This document shows positions 8,501 through 14,825 of a stretch of DNA of 37,649 bases, piece after piece. The position numbers and the translations under genes are program-made. The DNA lies in assembly GCA_009783315.1 (NCBI GenBank), contig WRHI01000017.1, positions 1 to 37,649 of the forward strand. Reading direction: 5' to 3'. Source of the DNA: Peptococcaceae bacterium (GTDB lineage Bacteria > Bacillota > Desulfitobacteriia > Desulfitobacteriales > Syntrophobotulaceae). Position 1 is the stretch's first letter. Each line of letters starts with the position of its first letter. Under the pieces are notes generated by a model. The model saw only the letters and a program-made list of their open reading frames with translations. It made no database searches and was not told the DNA's origin.

Positions 8501-8877
8501 ACTGCTGCGACGATGCGTTGCACAGGCTGGCTATGATGGCTTGGCGGCGAGGGCAAAAAATCCGCTCCCGGCTGCTGACGACGGGATTGGCGCTGTATTT
8601 GTCCTGGAAACGGGAAGACGGCGACTTTTTCTTGTTGGGTCAAATGTACAAGGTTCATGGAAAATATGCGCGCGCCCTGGAATGCTTCAACAAAAAAATT
8701 GCTAAGACGCAATTCTGCCAAACGGTATGTAAGAGCGGATGCAGCGAAAGCTATTATGAGCTGACCGAAATTCATCAGGTGCTTGGGAACGGAGAGGACG
8801 CGCGGTTGTGTGCGGAGAAGGCCGAGGAGATTGCCCGGGGGCGATTTGGGTGTGGAGGCGGGGAGTTTTATAGTTAG
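5557..8877 (+). CDS. J-domain (HPE-type) TPR-repeat protein, HscC partner
   Basis: A 1106-residue protein starting at ATG 5557, seven bases after the Hsp70 stop, with GAGG upstream. Residues 1-50 form a J-like domain (MDCWTVLAIEKTTDKDQVKKA) in which the usual HPD is HPE (FHPEDDPEGFQ), as in DjlB/DjlC-type partners of HscC. The rest is mostly tetratricopeptide repeats (for example YNRKAYALNKMERYREAL near 490 and the series between 300-400 and 450-1090). Residues about 404-447 interrupt the TPR array with a Pro/Arg/Glu-rich stretch encoded by two heptamer arrays. No signal peptide or membrane segment is seen, so it should be cytoplasmic. It likely holds a client on the TPR solenoid and hands it to the Hsp70. 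The client is unknown. Confidence 0.85.
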   Translation: MDCWTVLAIEKTTDKDQVKKAYYAKLPHFHPEDDPEGFQKLKVAYDEAMAYEEEDAREEDTSDIGLWMTKVRSLYADFFRRIDVANWEELLDDPVVVSLAASLEARYQVLVFLLEHYRLPQAVFALLASTFSWKENHKDLTETFAANFIDYLLDQAENEGLRYELFVEEPGKDYERFVENYFTLFYNLIPPLELDKAADLIAETDTLDISHPDYTLQKIKNLLLSEAHDKLDQCLVLRDALLAEYPDKRTYYAAAHIAYGQEKFDDAISWLEKCLALGGSEYAHSARMLLADCLTSMELYEEALAKYEEIRADLPASDELFHRIRYLHIQLADQLKTAMPDDEAKLKYVSHCLAADNYDCEETAAAIDPAKVNRLEYCKTMGAVYGGLKKMSQAVPFFEEALIEVRGSRFEVRGEKAEPGDGQRDDPGRTPNPEPPDAEPPTPRTTPHNRELSELLSDYGWAYVENDVFEKAVELFDAAIEADPAFVRSYNRKAYALNKMERYREALVCCDVVLEQAPYMSAMLSKARALLGLGDHTGALAVADEAIAIALYQEAFRIKLECLYKMARYDEAVNLIEFLREKDSMSVEMLEFQALILMKLEENTEAEKVIAEILERDQGNFIALVQRSEIHCKKEEYDLAEAALDQISPEKAKPQAIVFAHCDLLAKMKKYDQAMVRLTDLLSSEPDAYKEEDIWLRLALLYDQHHEVYQETFGHGEDDFVLSSINYLKEVLRINPEHPFANRTISAKYFELGDYENSLVYVKRQVELSKKIKDVFLYGDFMNLALTYNRLGKDAVEEKQALDEALSLFPYDESLNNYAGAWHVEHGEHAKAYPHFQTALTYGNNDKEFWKNITQNLCVLERYEEGISVAAKAVAACPGVKYFQYREAWFYQLAGRFQEAIPLFQKWGENASDDDFFQESLIKVGDCHACMNDYPIALEVYNKALAANQKNAVLHLKIGYIYDLLQEDRKARKSYRKALLSNCCDDALHRLAMMAWRRGQKIRSRLLTTGLALYLSWKREDGDFFLLGQMYKVHGKYARALECFNKKIAKTQFCQTVCKSGCSESYYELTEIHQVLGNGEDARLCAEKAEEIARGRFGCGGGEFYS
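6766..6886. repeat. AGGTTCG and GAACCCC heptamer arrays inside a coding region
   Basis: About 4.5 units of AGGTTCG lie at 6766-6797; GAACCCC-type units lie at 6841-6863 and 6870-6885. The two arrays are roughly reverse-complementary in character (GGTTCG against CGAACC). The reading frame stays open through both. Confidence 0.85.
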
Positions 8878-8886
8878 GGGACAAGG

Positions 8887-8955
8887 GCAATGGACAATGG
8901 CAATGGACAAGGCTGATATCCTTCAGCCTGTGGACTAATGGACAATGGACAATGA
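8887..8955. repeat. GGACAAT heptamer array with hairpin module
   Basis: Starts ten bases after the TPR gene stop. GGACAAT units at both ends flank the 25-bp module at 8909-8933, in which AGGCTGA pairs with TCAGCCT. The hairpin lacks a T tract but might still affect 3' ends of the chaperone transcript. Confidence 0.8.
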
Positions 8956-8974
8956 GGAGAGAGGGGAGTGTTTT

Positions 8975-9079
8975 TTGTATCGTTCTGAATTTTGTGATGT
9001 GGATTATTTGGGGGAATTGAACATCGTTTTTGTGACCTGGAAGAAGTTTTGCCGGTGGGATGACTTTTTGAACCAATGA
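8975..9079 (+). pseudogene. short ORF, probable gene fragment
   Basis: A 34-residue ORF from TTG 8975, behind AGGGGAG, to TGA 9079. The sequence (YRSEFCDVDYLGELNIVFV, then TWKKFCRWDDF) looks like the first strand-turn-strand of a small alpha/beta or STAS-like protein (strand, VxWKxFC, helix). It stops where the first helix should continue. I read it as the 5' remnant of a longer gene; a real micro-protein is possible. It sits between a heptamer array and the next gene. Confidence 0.3.
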
Positions 9080-9123
9080 TGTAATATGCATGAACAGTCT
9101 TGAAAAGGAAGGAGGGAGATAAT

Positions 9124-9483
9124 ATGAATTGGATGTTGGCGCTGTTTGCGCTCAATTTCTCGCTTCTGCTCTTGCATGAGATGGACGCGATCCGAGCCAA
9201 GGAATGGAAGATGTTTATTTTCCTGAAGGATATGAAAGAGCAAACGGGATATTGTGTGTTTGCGCTTGTTCATTTGCCCTTGTATTTTTTAGTGATTTAT
9301 CTGATGGCGCATTTATACGCGCGGCAAGTATTTCTGCTGGTCGATGGGTTTCTGATTGTTCATGCCGTTATCCATTTCTTGTTTAGGAAACACGCGGCTA
9401 ATGGCTTCCATTCCGCGTATTCAAATATGTTGATCTACAGCATGGCTGTGTTGGCTATAGCTCATTTCGTGATGATGTTTTGA
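9124..9483 (+). CDS. small membrane protein, DUF6713-like
   Basis: A 119-residue hydrophobic protein with four likely membrane helices (about 3-20, 42-62, 68-85 and 101-118). Helix 1 ends in LLLHEMDAIRAKEWKMF, a HExDA pattern that, with HxxxH in the third helix (IVHAVIHFLF), marks a family of small HE-D-type membrane proteins, which I recall as DUF6713. The charged histidines and acids inside membrane helices hint at metal or cofactor binding; the function is unknown. ATG 9124 has an excellent ribosome site (AAGGAAGGAGG). Convergent with the reductase gene 32 bases downstream. Confidence 0.7.
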   Translation: MNWMLALFALNFSLLLLHEMDAIRAKEWKMFIFLKDMKEQTGYCVFALVHLPLYFLVIYLMAHLYARQVFLLVDGFLIVHAVIHFLFRKHAANGFHSAYSNMLIYSMAVLAIAHFVMMF

Positions 9484-9515
9484 AACGGTTTTATGCGGGC
9501 GGACAGAAGCGGTTG

Positions 9516-10109
9516 TTAGTTTTGTGCGGCGGGATCCTCTGCCGCCAGTTCCCGGGCAAAGGCTCTGGCGCGTTGCTCTTTTTCTTGGCTCATGAAATCA
9601 ACAGTGTAGCCGCGATGGCGTTCAACCAGCATACCTTTATAGAGAAGCTCGGAATGTTTGCAGTACCTTTTGATGCCGCTTTCCCAAAGATCTGCGCCTT
9701 TTTCCGGAGGATACCCGCAGGTTGTGATCAGTGCCAAGGATTTACCGGCCCAGAGCGACGGGCCTTTTTCCGCGCCGTAGTACTTGTTCATACCGTAAAC
9801 CAAACGATCCAGCAACGCTTTCAGTGGCGGCGTGCAGTACCAGGAGTAGATGGGCGTAGCCAACACAATCAGATCGGCCGCCAAAATCATCTGAAATATC
9901 TCCGGGACGTCGTCATGATAACGGCAGCCAAAAACCGTCCAATCTTTCTGGCATGTCCGGCAAGCGACGCATGGTTCGATGGTTTTGTCATGAAGCCAAA
10001 CCATAGGCGCGGCAACGCCCAAGCTGTGAGATTCTTCCAGAAATGGCCTTAACAGGGCCATGGTGTTGCCGTTTTTTCTGGGACTGCCCATAAGGATTAT
10101 TGATCTCAT
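9516..10109 (-). CDS. NAD(P)H-dependent FMN reductase / iron-sulfur flavoprotein-type protein
   Basis: A 197-residue flavodoxin-fold protein. The N-terminal strand and phosphate loop MRSIILMGSPRKNGNT bind FMN phosphate. CVACRTCQKDWTVFGC (about residues 47-62) is the compact Cys cluster used by iron-sulfur flavoproteins to hold a [4Fe-4S] cluster. DLIVLATPIYSWYCTPPLKALLDRL is the typical isoalloxazine-contact region, and ALITTCGYPPEKGADLWE follows. Such proteins move electrons in anaerobes, often in defence against oxygen or quinones. It starts at ATG 10109; the nearest purine-rich site (GAAAGG) is rather far upstream. It runs in the same direction as the YdeI-like gene 55 bases before it, so the two may be co-transcribed. 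Confidence 0.85.
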   Translation of the reverse strand: MRSIILMGSPRKNGNTMALLRPFLEESHSLGVAAPMVWLHDKTIEPCVACRTCQKDWTVFGCRYHDDVPEIFQMILAADLIVLATPIYSWYCTPPLKALLDRLVYGMNKYYGAEKGPSLWAGKSLALITTCGYPPEKGADLWESGIKRYCKHSELLYKGMLVERHRGYTVDFMSQEKEQRARAFARELAAEDPAAQN

Positions 10110-10164
10110 TTTATGTTCACAAACCTTTCTGAAAGTAAACCTTATCCTTGAGCTGAATGCCAGA

Positions 10165-10734
10165 TTACATAGGTTTAAGATTCTTGTTCAGTCTGTCGAC
10201 AATTTTATCAAAATCCCGCTGCCGGGCATCTTCCGTTTTAAATGAAAGGTATCTGCCGGTATATTGAGCGCGGACAGACGGCGGCATTTTGCTGAAATTC
10301 TCGTATGCCGGCGAAAGGCCGGCCAACTTGGCCGCGAACCCTTCCGCCTGCTCATCGGCGATCGGTTCACGCTTGGGAGCGTCCCACAGGCCGTTTCGTT
10401 TTGCGGCTTCAACAGCTTTTTCGCCCAGTTCGGTCATAATCCCTTTTTCCCGCAGGGCCGACACCGCTTTCTTGTTTTTTTCGGACCAGGGGCTTTTGGC
10501 GCGGCGTTGGGCAAAATATTTTAGATATCTTGTGTCATCGATGCTTTTCATCTGCCCGTCTATCCACCCAAAACACAGAGCCTCCTCCAAAGCGTCCTTG
10601 GCGGACAGCGTCACCACCGCCTTGGTTTTGCCGAAGACGAGCCATACGCCCGTGCTCGTTGCCGCATTCTCACACAGCCAGGCGCGAAAATCGCCGCGTG
10701 AAACAAACAACAATTCAGGGACATCCGCTCGCAT
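10165..10734 (-). CDS. YdeI/OmpD-associated family protein
   Basis: A 189-residue soluble protein of the YdeI/OmpD-associated family. The N-terminal part has the family segment FRAWLCENAATSTGVWLVF, then LEEALCFGWIDGQMKSIDD (about 50-68) and RYLKYFAQRRAKSPWSEKNK (about 69-88). The C-terminal helices (YENFSKMPPSVRAQYTGRYL, DARQRDFDKIVDRLNKN) match the YdhG/YdeI-associated tail. Members have been called bacteriocin-protection proteins, but no biochemical role is firmly known. ATG 10734 is preceded by AAGGAGG with seven bases between. A palindrome at 10760-10786 lies just upstream and covers a possible -10 box. Confidence 0.8.
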   Translation of the reverse strand: MRADVPELLFVSRGDFRAWLCENAATSTGVWLVFGKTKAVVTLSAKDALEEALCFGWIDGQMKSIDDTRYLKYFAQRRAKSPWSEKNKKAVSALREKGIMTELGEKAVEAAKRNGLWDAPKREPIADEQAEGFAAKLAGLSPAYENFSKMPPSVRAQYTGRYLSFKTEDARQRDFDKIVDRLNKNLKPM

Positions 10735-10759
10735 ATCGTAACCTCCTTAGGGGGGATCG

Positions 10760-10786
10760 CTGTTGTCAATTATTGTACCACAACAG
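10760..10786 (-). promoter_or_regulatory. inverted repeat upstream of the YdeI-like gene
   Basis: CTGTTGT (10760-10766) and ACAACAG (10780-10786) form a perfect 7-bp inverted repeat. Read on the minus strand, TACAAT (10772-10777) lies between the arms and could be a -10 box. The -35 region is poor. It is operator-like in position only. Confidence 0.3.
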
Positions 10787-10808
10787 AGGTGCTTTTGCCG
10801 AACTTGTG

Positions 10809-11051
10809 GCGGCCGCGAGGCAGTAGGAGGCTGGAGGGCAGGCCAGGCGAAACCTGTCTCCCAAGCCGTTCTCCGGTCTGGTGCGGCTCTATCGCTCGTA
10901 CGCGGCAAACTCAAAACTCGCTTCGCTGTGCTACGCTCGAACAGTTGAGTTTGCTTTCGCTCCCTTCGCGTAAGAGCCGCATCCAGCCCTGCGCAAAGGC
11001 TTGGGAGACAGGCTTCGCTCGGCCTGCCCTCCAGCCTCCTACAGCCTCGCG
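10809..11051. repeat. large nested inverted repeat, MITE-like
   Basis: The outer arms at about 10813-10866 and 10999-11052 match over about 55 bases with roughly five mismatches (shared core GTAGGAGGCTGGAGGGCAGG). Inside them GTGCGGCTCT/AGAGCCGC (10881-10890, 10973-10980) and GCAAACTCAA/TTGAGTTTGC (10905-10914, 10945-10954) pair again. The whole can fold into one long, branched hairpin. ACTTGTG occurs just outside each end (10802-10808, 11052-11058), like a 7-bp target duplication, although the left arm starts a few bases inside it. No ORF is inside. The rest of the gene-free stretch to 11218 shows nothing I can name. Confidence 0.75.
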
Positions 11052-11218
11052 ACTTGTGCTGCTGTTGTTTTCCCCAGTTTTCTCAAAGAAGCCTGTTGAC
11101 TTGTAGATTGCGGGCAGCGATTATGGGCTAAATAGAAACCTCCCCGGCACTTGTCTTCCTGCGGCTGCCATACATAATTCATTGCTATACTGGCTAAGGC
11201 TATACTGATTGCTTGTAA

Positions 11219-11322
11219 TTGTCCATTGGTCCACAGGCTGAAGGATATCAGCCTTGCCCATTGGTCCACAGGCTGAAGGATATCAGCCTTGTCCATTGTC
11301 CATTGTCCATTGTCCATTGTCT
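11219..11322. repeat. ATTGTCC heptamer array with two hairpin modules
   Basis: CCATTGT/CCATTGG units with two copies of the 25-bp hairpin module (11231-11255 and 11266-11290, core AGGCTGA...TCAGCCT). Five ATTGTCC-type units close the array, directly against the stop codon (11321-11323) of the minus-strand LPQ-repeat gene. Confidence 0.85.
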
Positions 11323-11968
11323 ACGAGTCGAATCGTTTGGCGAGAAACCCGAAGCCCAGATGCCTGCCCAAACGTGTTTGGTTCAGTTTGGGACTAACCG
11401 TTGGCGGGATTTTTGGCTGCGATTCGGATATCATGGGCACACCTTGTGGCAAGTAAGACGTTGTCTGAGGTAAGACTGACGCTGTCTGCGGTAGGTTGGT
11501 CATGGCCTGTGGCGGGTAAGATGAGGCCTGCGGCAAGTCTGATGACACCTGGGGCAAGGCTGATGGCACTTGCGGCAAGTCTGATATTGTCCGCGGCATG
11601 GTATCGGTCGTGAGGCCGGGGACGGCGGTATCTTGGATATCATCAAAAAAACTGGGGATGATTCTGCGGGCGGTGGGTTCGCCGACTTTGACCCAGATGC
11701 GCTTGCCGGTTTTCTTGACCAAGGGGACACCGAAGCGGCGGAAGACTCTGACCCCCACTTTTTGAGCTACCGGCAGAACGGTTTTTCGAGCCAGCGGATT
11801 TACGTATTTTGTCATAATAACCGGACCATATTTTTGTACGACAAAGGTTCTTAGTTCAGGCCACATGGCCGTTGCCAAGTTTTTGGTGATGGCGGAAAAA
11901 CCGGCGTTTGTCCATTGAGTCGATTGGAGCGTCCTGACCGCGAGGGCGGCGAGGTTGTCTAATGTCAT
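11321..11968 (-). CDS. hypothetical protein with LPQ heptapeptide repeats
   Basis: A 215-residue protein I do not recognise. ATG 11968 is chosen because AGGAGG precedes it by eight bases; the GTG nine bases upstream would overlap that site. Residues 1-115 are helical and basic, with repeated patterns such as NPLARKTVLPVAQKVGVRVF and GVPLVKKTGKRIWVKVGEPT. Residues about 125-175 are seven or so 7-residue repeats of the form SxLPQxx (SDLPQVP, SALPQVS, SSDLPQA, TNLPQTA, SVLPQTT, SYLPQGV). The tail is Pro/Lys-rich. There is no signal peptide. The repeat-rich tail could be a flexible binding region. Divergent from the P-type ATPase gene. The stop codon abuts a heptamer array. Confidence 0.6.
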   Translation of the reverse strand: MTLDNLAALAVRTLQSTQWTNAGFSAITKNLATAMWPELRTFVVQKYGPVIMTKYVNPLARKTVLPVAQKVGVRVFRRFGVPLVKKTGKRIWVKVGEPTARRIIPSFFDDIQDTAVPGLTTDTMPRTISDLPQVPSALPQVSSDLPQASSYPPQAMTNLPQTASVLPQTTSYLPQGVPMISESQPKIPPTVSPKLNQTRLGRHLGFGFLAKRFDS

Positions 11969-12030
11969 ATGAAACACCTCCTATACCATAAATTGCCAGA
12001 TATACTATCATGATATGAAAAATATGGAAA

Positions 12031-14463
12031 TTGGTGCTTGCTATTTTGAACAATGATTATGCCGGCGATTTTCCCGGTCTTAGCTACACTGAAGTTAGGC
12101 TAAAGCAGGAGAGGGGTCAGACCAACAGTTTGCGTCAGGCGCCTTCGAAGTCATATGGAAGTATTCTGGCCGATAATATTTTGACCTTGTTTAATTTTGT
12201 CAATGTGGCTTTGGCCATACTGGTTTTTTCGGTGGGCTCTTATTTGAATTTGCTTTTTCTGGGCGTGGTTATAGCGAATACTTGCATCGGCATTGTTCAG
12301 GAAATCCGTGCCAAACGCGCTGTTGAGAAGCTTGCGCTGATCCTTCAGCCTCACGTTGAGGTTGTCCGTGAGGGGGTGTCGGAGCCAATCTCTGTGGAGG
12401 AGGTTGTGCTTGATGATATGCTGTTGCTGAAAGCCGGTGAGCAGATTCCGGCGGATGCCATGGTGCTGGCGGTGGATGAGCTTGAGGTTGATGAGTCTTT
12501 GCTAACCGGCGAAAGCCGTCCGGTGCGCAAAGCGGAGGGCGACGAGGTTTTGTCGGGCAGTTTTGTGACGGCAGGTACGGGCTGCGCCCGGGTGCTTCGG
12601 GTAGGCCGGGAGAGTTACGCGGCTAAGCTGGCTCAGGAAGCGCGCCGGTATAAGCGAAATCGCTCTCAGCTGACGGCGGCCCTGAAACGTATTATTCAGG
12701 TTTTGAGTATTGTGATTGTTCCGGTCGGGGTTTTGCTTTTCTACAGCCAGCGCTGGGGAGGGATTCCCTATGCCGGCGCTGTGGTGACAACGGCTGCCGG
12801 GATGGTTGGGATGATTCCGGAAGGTCTTATTCTTTTGAGCACCGTGGCTTTCGCTGTTGGTGTGATTAATCTGAGCAGGCAAAAAACCTTGGTTCAGGCG
12901 TTGCCTTGTCTTGAAATGCTGGCCCGGGTTGATGTTCTGTGTTTGGACAAGACCGGTACGATCACCGATGGGGCGATGGAAGTGGAGGAGGTGCTGCTGG
13001 AACAAGCGGAGATGGCCCCGTTGGTGGATCAGGCTCTGCGGGCGCTGATCAATCTTGAGACGGAGACGAATCCAACACAGTTGGCCCTGCGCCGCCGTTT
13101 TGGTGAGGGGGCGCCAACAGAATCCTGTTGGGAAGTCCGCCAAGCTGTGCCCTTTTCTTCCCGGCGACGCTGGGGTGGGGCATGTTTTACCGGGAGTGGT
13201 TGGGTTCTGGGGGCGCCGGAGGTGTTATGTCCCAATGCCGCGGCAAAGGCGGCCGGTTATGCCGCTCAAGGGCTGCGGGTTGTGGCGTTGGCGCGGGTGT
13301 GGGGGGATCTTAGGGCAGAGACGGTGCCTGAGGCCGGGTCGGCGGCTGCGCTTGCATCTGATGAGGCAGTGTTGCCGGAGAGGCGGGAGGTTTACGCTTT
13401 GCTTGTTTTGGCGGATACAATTCGGCCCCAAGCGGCGGAAAGCTTGCGGTTTTTTGCCGAGCAAGGCGTAACGGTCAAGGTGATTTCCGGGGACAATCCG
13501 CTGACTGTTGCGGCTACAGCGCAAAAAGCTGGTTTGGGCGGAGCGGATCGTTTCATAGATCTAACGGCGCCCTCCGATTGCGACGACTGGAGGGTTGTGG
13601 CCGAAGAGTTTACCGTTTTTGGACGGGTTGATCCCCATAGCAAGAAAAAACTGATTCAGGCTTTGCGCGGCAATGGTCATATTGTTGGGATGACCGGAGA
13701 CGGCGTCAATGACGTTCCGGCCCTGAAGGAGTCTGATTGTGGCGTTGCTATGGCTTCCGGCAGCCAAGCCGCGCGGTCGGTGGCCGATCTTGTCTTGTTG
13801 GAGTCGGATTTTGCCCCGCTGCCGGCGGTCGTTCGGGAAGGGCGGCGCGTGGTTAACAATATTGAACGGGTGGCTGTGCTCTATTTGCTGAAAACAGTCT
13901 ATTCGGCGTTGCTCTGTCTGTTTTTCATTCTGCTGCGGGAACCTTATCCTCTTTATCCGATCCACCTTTCCTTGATTGGAATGACTTCCATTGGCATTCC
14001 TTCGTTTTTTCTGGCCTTGGCGGCTAATAAAAACCGTGTAGAAGGGGATTTTCTGAAAAAAACCTTAAGACGGGCCATTCCCTGTGGTATTTTGGTTGTG
14101 ATCGATGTACTGACGATTCAGGCTTTGGACGTTCTCTGGGCTTGGGAGCCTATTATGGCGCGGACACTGACGGTTTCCGTCATTGGAGCGGTGGGATTGT
14201 GCGTTTTGGCCAATCTTTGTTATCCTCTGCATGGCAAACGCCTTGGTTTGCTTATCAGTATGATTGCCTTGTTCGTTGTGGGTTACAGCGGGCTGAGTTT
14301 GTTGGGCGGAGCGGATTGGCCGGGCTTAAGCCTGGGTGACGGTTTCCATCTGCCGTGGTGGGAGCTGGGTTTGCCCGTGACAATAGGGTTTCTCTTTGCT
14401 GTGGTCTTGAATGGGTGGCTGGTACGTAAGATTTTTTGGTTTAAGAGGTATAAATTGGAGTGA
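12031..14463 (+). CDS. cation-translocating P-type ATPase, CtpE-like
   Basis: Membrane ATPase of about 810 residues. Motifs in order: GLSYTEVRLKQERGQTN at the N-terminus; LLTGESRPV actuator loop (near 155); the membrane PEGL motif in GMIPEGLILLSTVAFAVGV (near 265); phosphorylation site DKTGT with Asp at about residue 306; SGDNPLTV; and the hinge MTGDGVNDVPALKESD (near 555). About ten membrane helices are likely. PEGL and the overall length fit the CtpE branch (mycobacterial CtpE is linked to calcium uptake) more than heavy-metal pumps, and no N-terminal metal domain is present. No ATG start exists: TTG 12031, GTG 12034 and TTG 12046 are all possible, with only weak ribosome sites. The ion is unproven. 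Confidence 0.88.
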   Translation: MVLAILNNDYAGDFPGLSYTEVRLKQERGQTNSLRQAPSKSYGSILADNILTLFNFVNVALAILVFSVGSYLNLLFLGVVIANTCIGIVQEIRAKRAVEKLALILQPHVEVVREGVSEPISVEEVVLDDMLLLKAGEQIPADAMVLAVDELEVDESLLTGESRPVRKAEGDEVLSGSFVTAGTGCARVLRVGRESYAAKLAQEARRYKRNRSQLTAALKRIIQVLSIVIVPVGVLLFYSQRWGGIPYAGAVVTTAAGMVGMIPEGLILLSTVAFAVGVINLSRQKTLVQALPCLEMLARVDVLCLDKTGTITDGAMEVEEVLLEQAEMAPLVDQALRALINLETETNPTQLALRRRFGEGAPTESCWEVRQAVPFSSRRRWGGACFTGSGWVLGAPEVLCPNAAAKAAGYAAQGLRVVALARVWGDLRAETVPEAGSAAALASDEAVLPERREVYALLVLADTIRPQAAESLRFFAEQGVTVKVISGDNPLTVAATAQKAGLGGADRFIDLTAPSDCDDWRVVAEEFTVFGRVDPHSKKKLIQALRGNGHIVGMTGDGVNDVPALKESDCGVAMASGSQAARSVADLVLLESDFAPLPAVVREGRRVVNNIERVAVLYLLKTVYSALLCLFFILLREPYPLYPIHLSLIGMTSIGIPSFFLALAANKNRVEGDFLKKTLRRAIPCGILVVIDVLTIQALDVLWAWEPIMARTLTVSVIGAVGLCVLANLCYPLHGKRLGLLISMIALFVVGYSGLSLLGGADWPGLSLGDGFHLPWWELGLPVTIGFLFAVVLNGWLVRKIFWFKRYKLE

Positions 14464-14518
14464 TTTGGTAAAGGATGAAGGTATCAATCTACATCATATT
14501 CAGGAAAGGGTGATTCGT

Positions 14519-14596
14519 ATGTCGAAAGCGTCTCGCGAAAAGAAGAAGAAAAAATCCGACGGAGGATCAAACAGGGACGCCGAGAGTATACCTTAG
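14519..14596 (+). CDS. tiny Lys-rich ORF
   Basis: A 25-residue ORF from ATG 14519, with AGGAAAGGGTG well placed upstream, to TAG 14596. The product is basic (MSKASREKKKKKSDGG) and ends RDAESIP. It begins 56 bases after the ATPase stop and is followed by a strong terminator, so it would be the last reading frame of that transcript. Being so small and of simple composition, it may be chance; the ribosome site and terminator position argue for it. Confidence 0.35.
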   Translation: MSKASREKKKKKSDGGSNRDAESIP

Positions 14597-14622
14597 TTGG
14601 CTCTGATCTTCATGGTTAACCT

Positions 14623-14660
14623 AACCGCTTACAGGGGCTTATGCTTTGTGAGCGGTTTTT
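14623..14660 (+). terminator. rho-independent terminator
   Basis: AACCGCTTACA (14623-14633) pairs with TGTGAGCGGTT (14647-14657) through 11 pairs including one G-U, with a 13-base loop, followed by a T run. It ends the ATPase transcript. Confidence 0.8.
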
Positions 14661-14747
14661 ATCTGCGCCATGTTTATTGTGTTGGCCTGATGCAATTTTT
14701 CGCAAAACAGCTTGTTGTTGCATATAGATGTCTTATAGGATTCTGAT

Positions 14748-14793
14748 TATGAGTTATCGGAGCCATATCGTCCAACACATTCAATAACTCATA
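14748..14793. promoter_or_regulatory. inverted repeat upstream of the amidase gene
   Basis: TATGAGTTAT (14748-14757) and ATAACTCATA (14784-14793) are perfect 10-bp inverted copies 26 bases apart, ending 32 bases before the amidase start. It could be a regulator site or a leader hairpin. The surrounding 14661-14825 holds nothing else I can name. Confidence 0.4.
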
Positions 14794-14825
14794 TATTATC
14801 TGCGCAGCAAGAAAGGAACTTGAAC

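Noticed and set aside
9480-10052. 190-residue plus-strand ORF
   Set aside because: It is the antisense shadow of the FMN reductase gene; the minus frame has clear flavoprotein motifs and this one has none.
10811-11054. Insertion sequence
   Set aside because: No transposase frame inside the inverted repeat; at most a non-autonomous element.
14661-14825. Possible riboswitch or promoter before the amidase
   Set aside because: Only one inverted repeat and weak -35/-10 look-alikes; no known riboswitch core was recognised.
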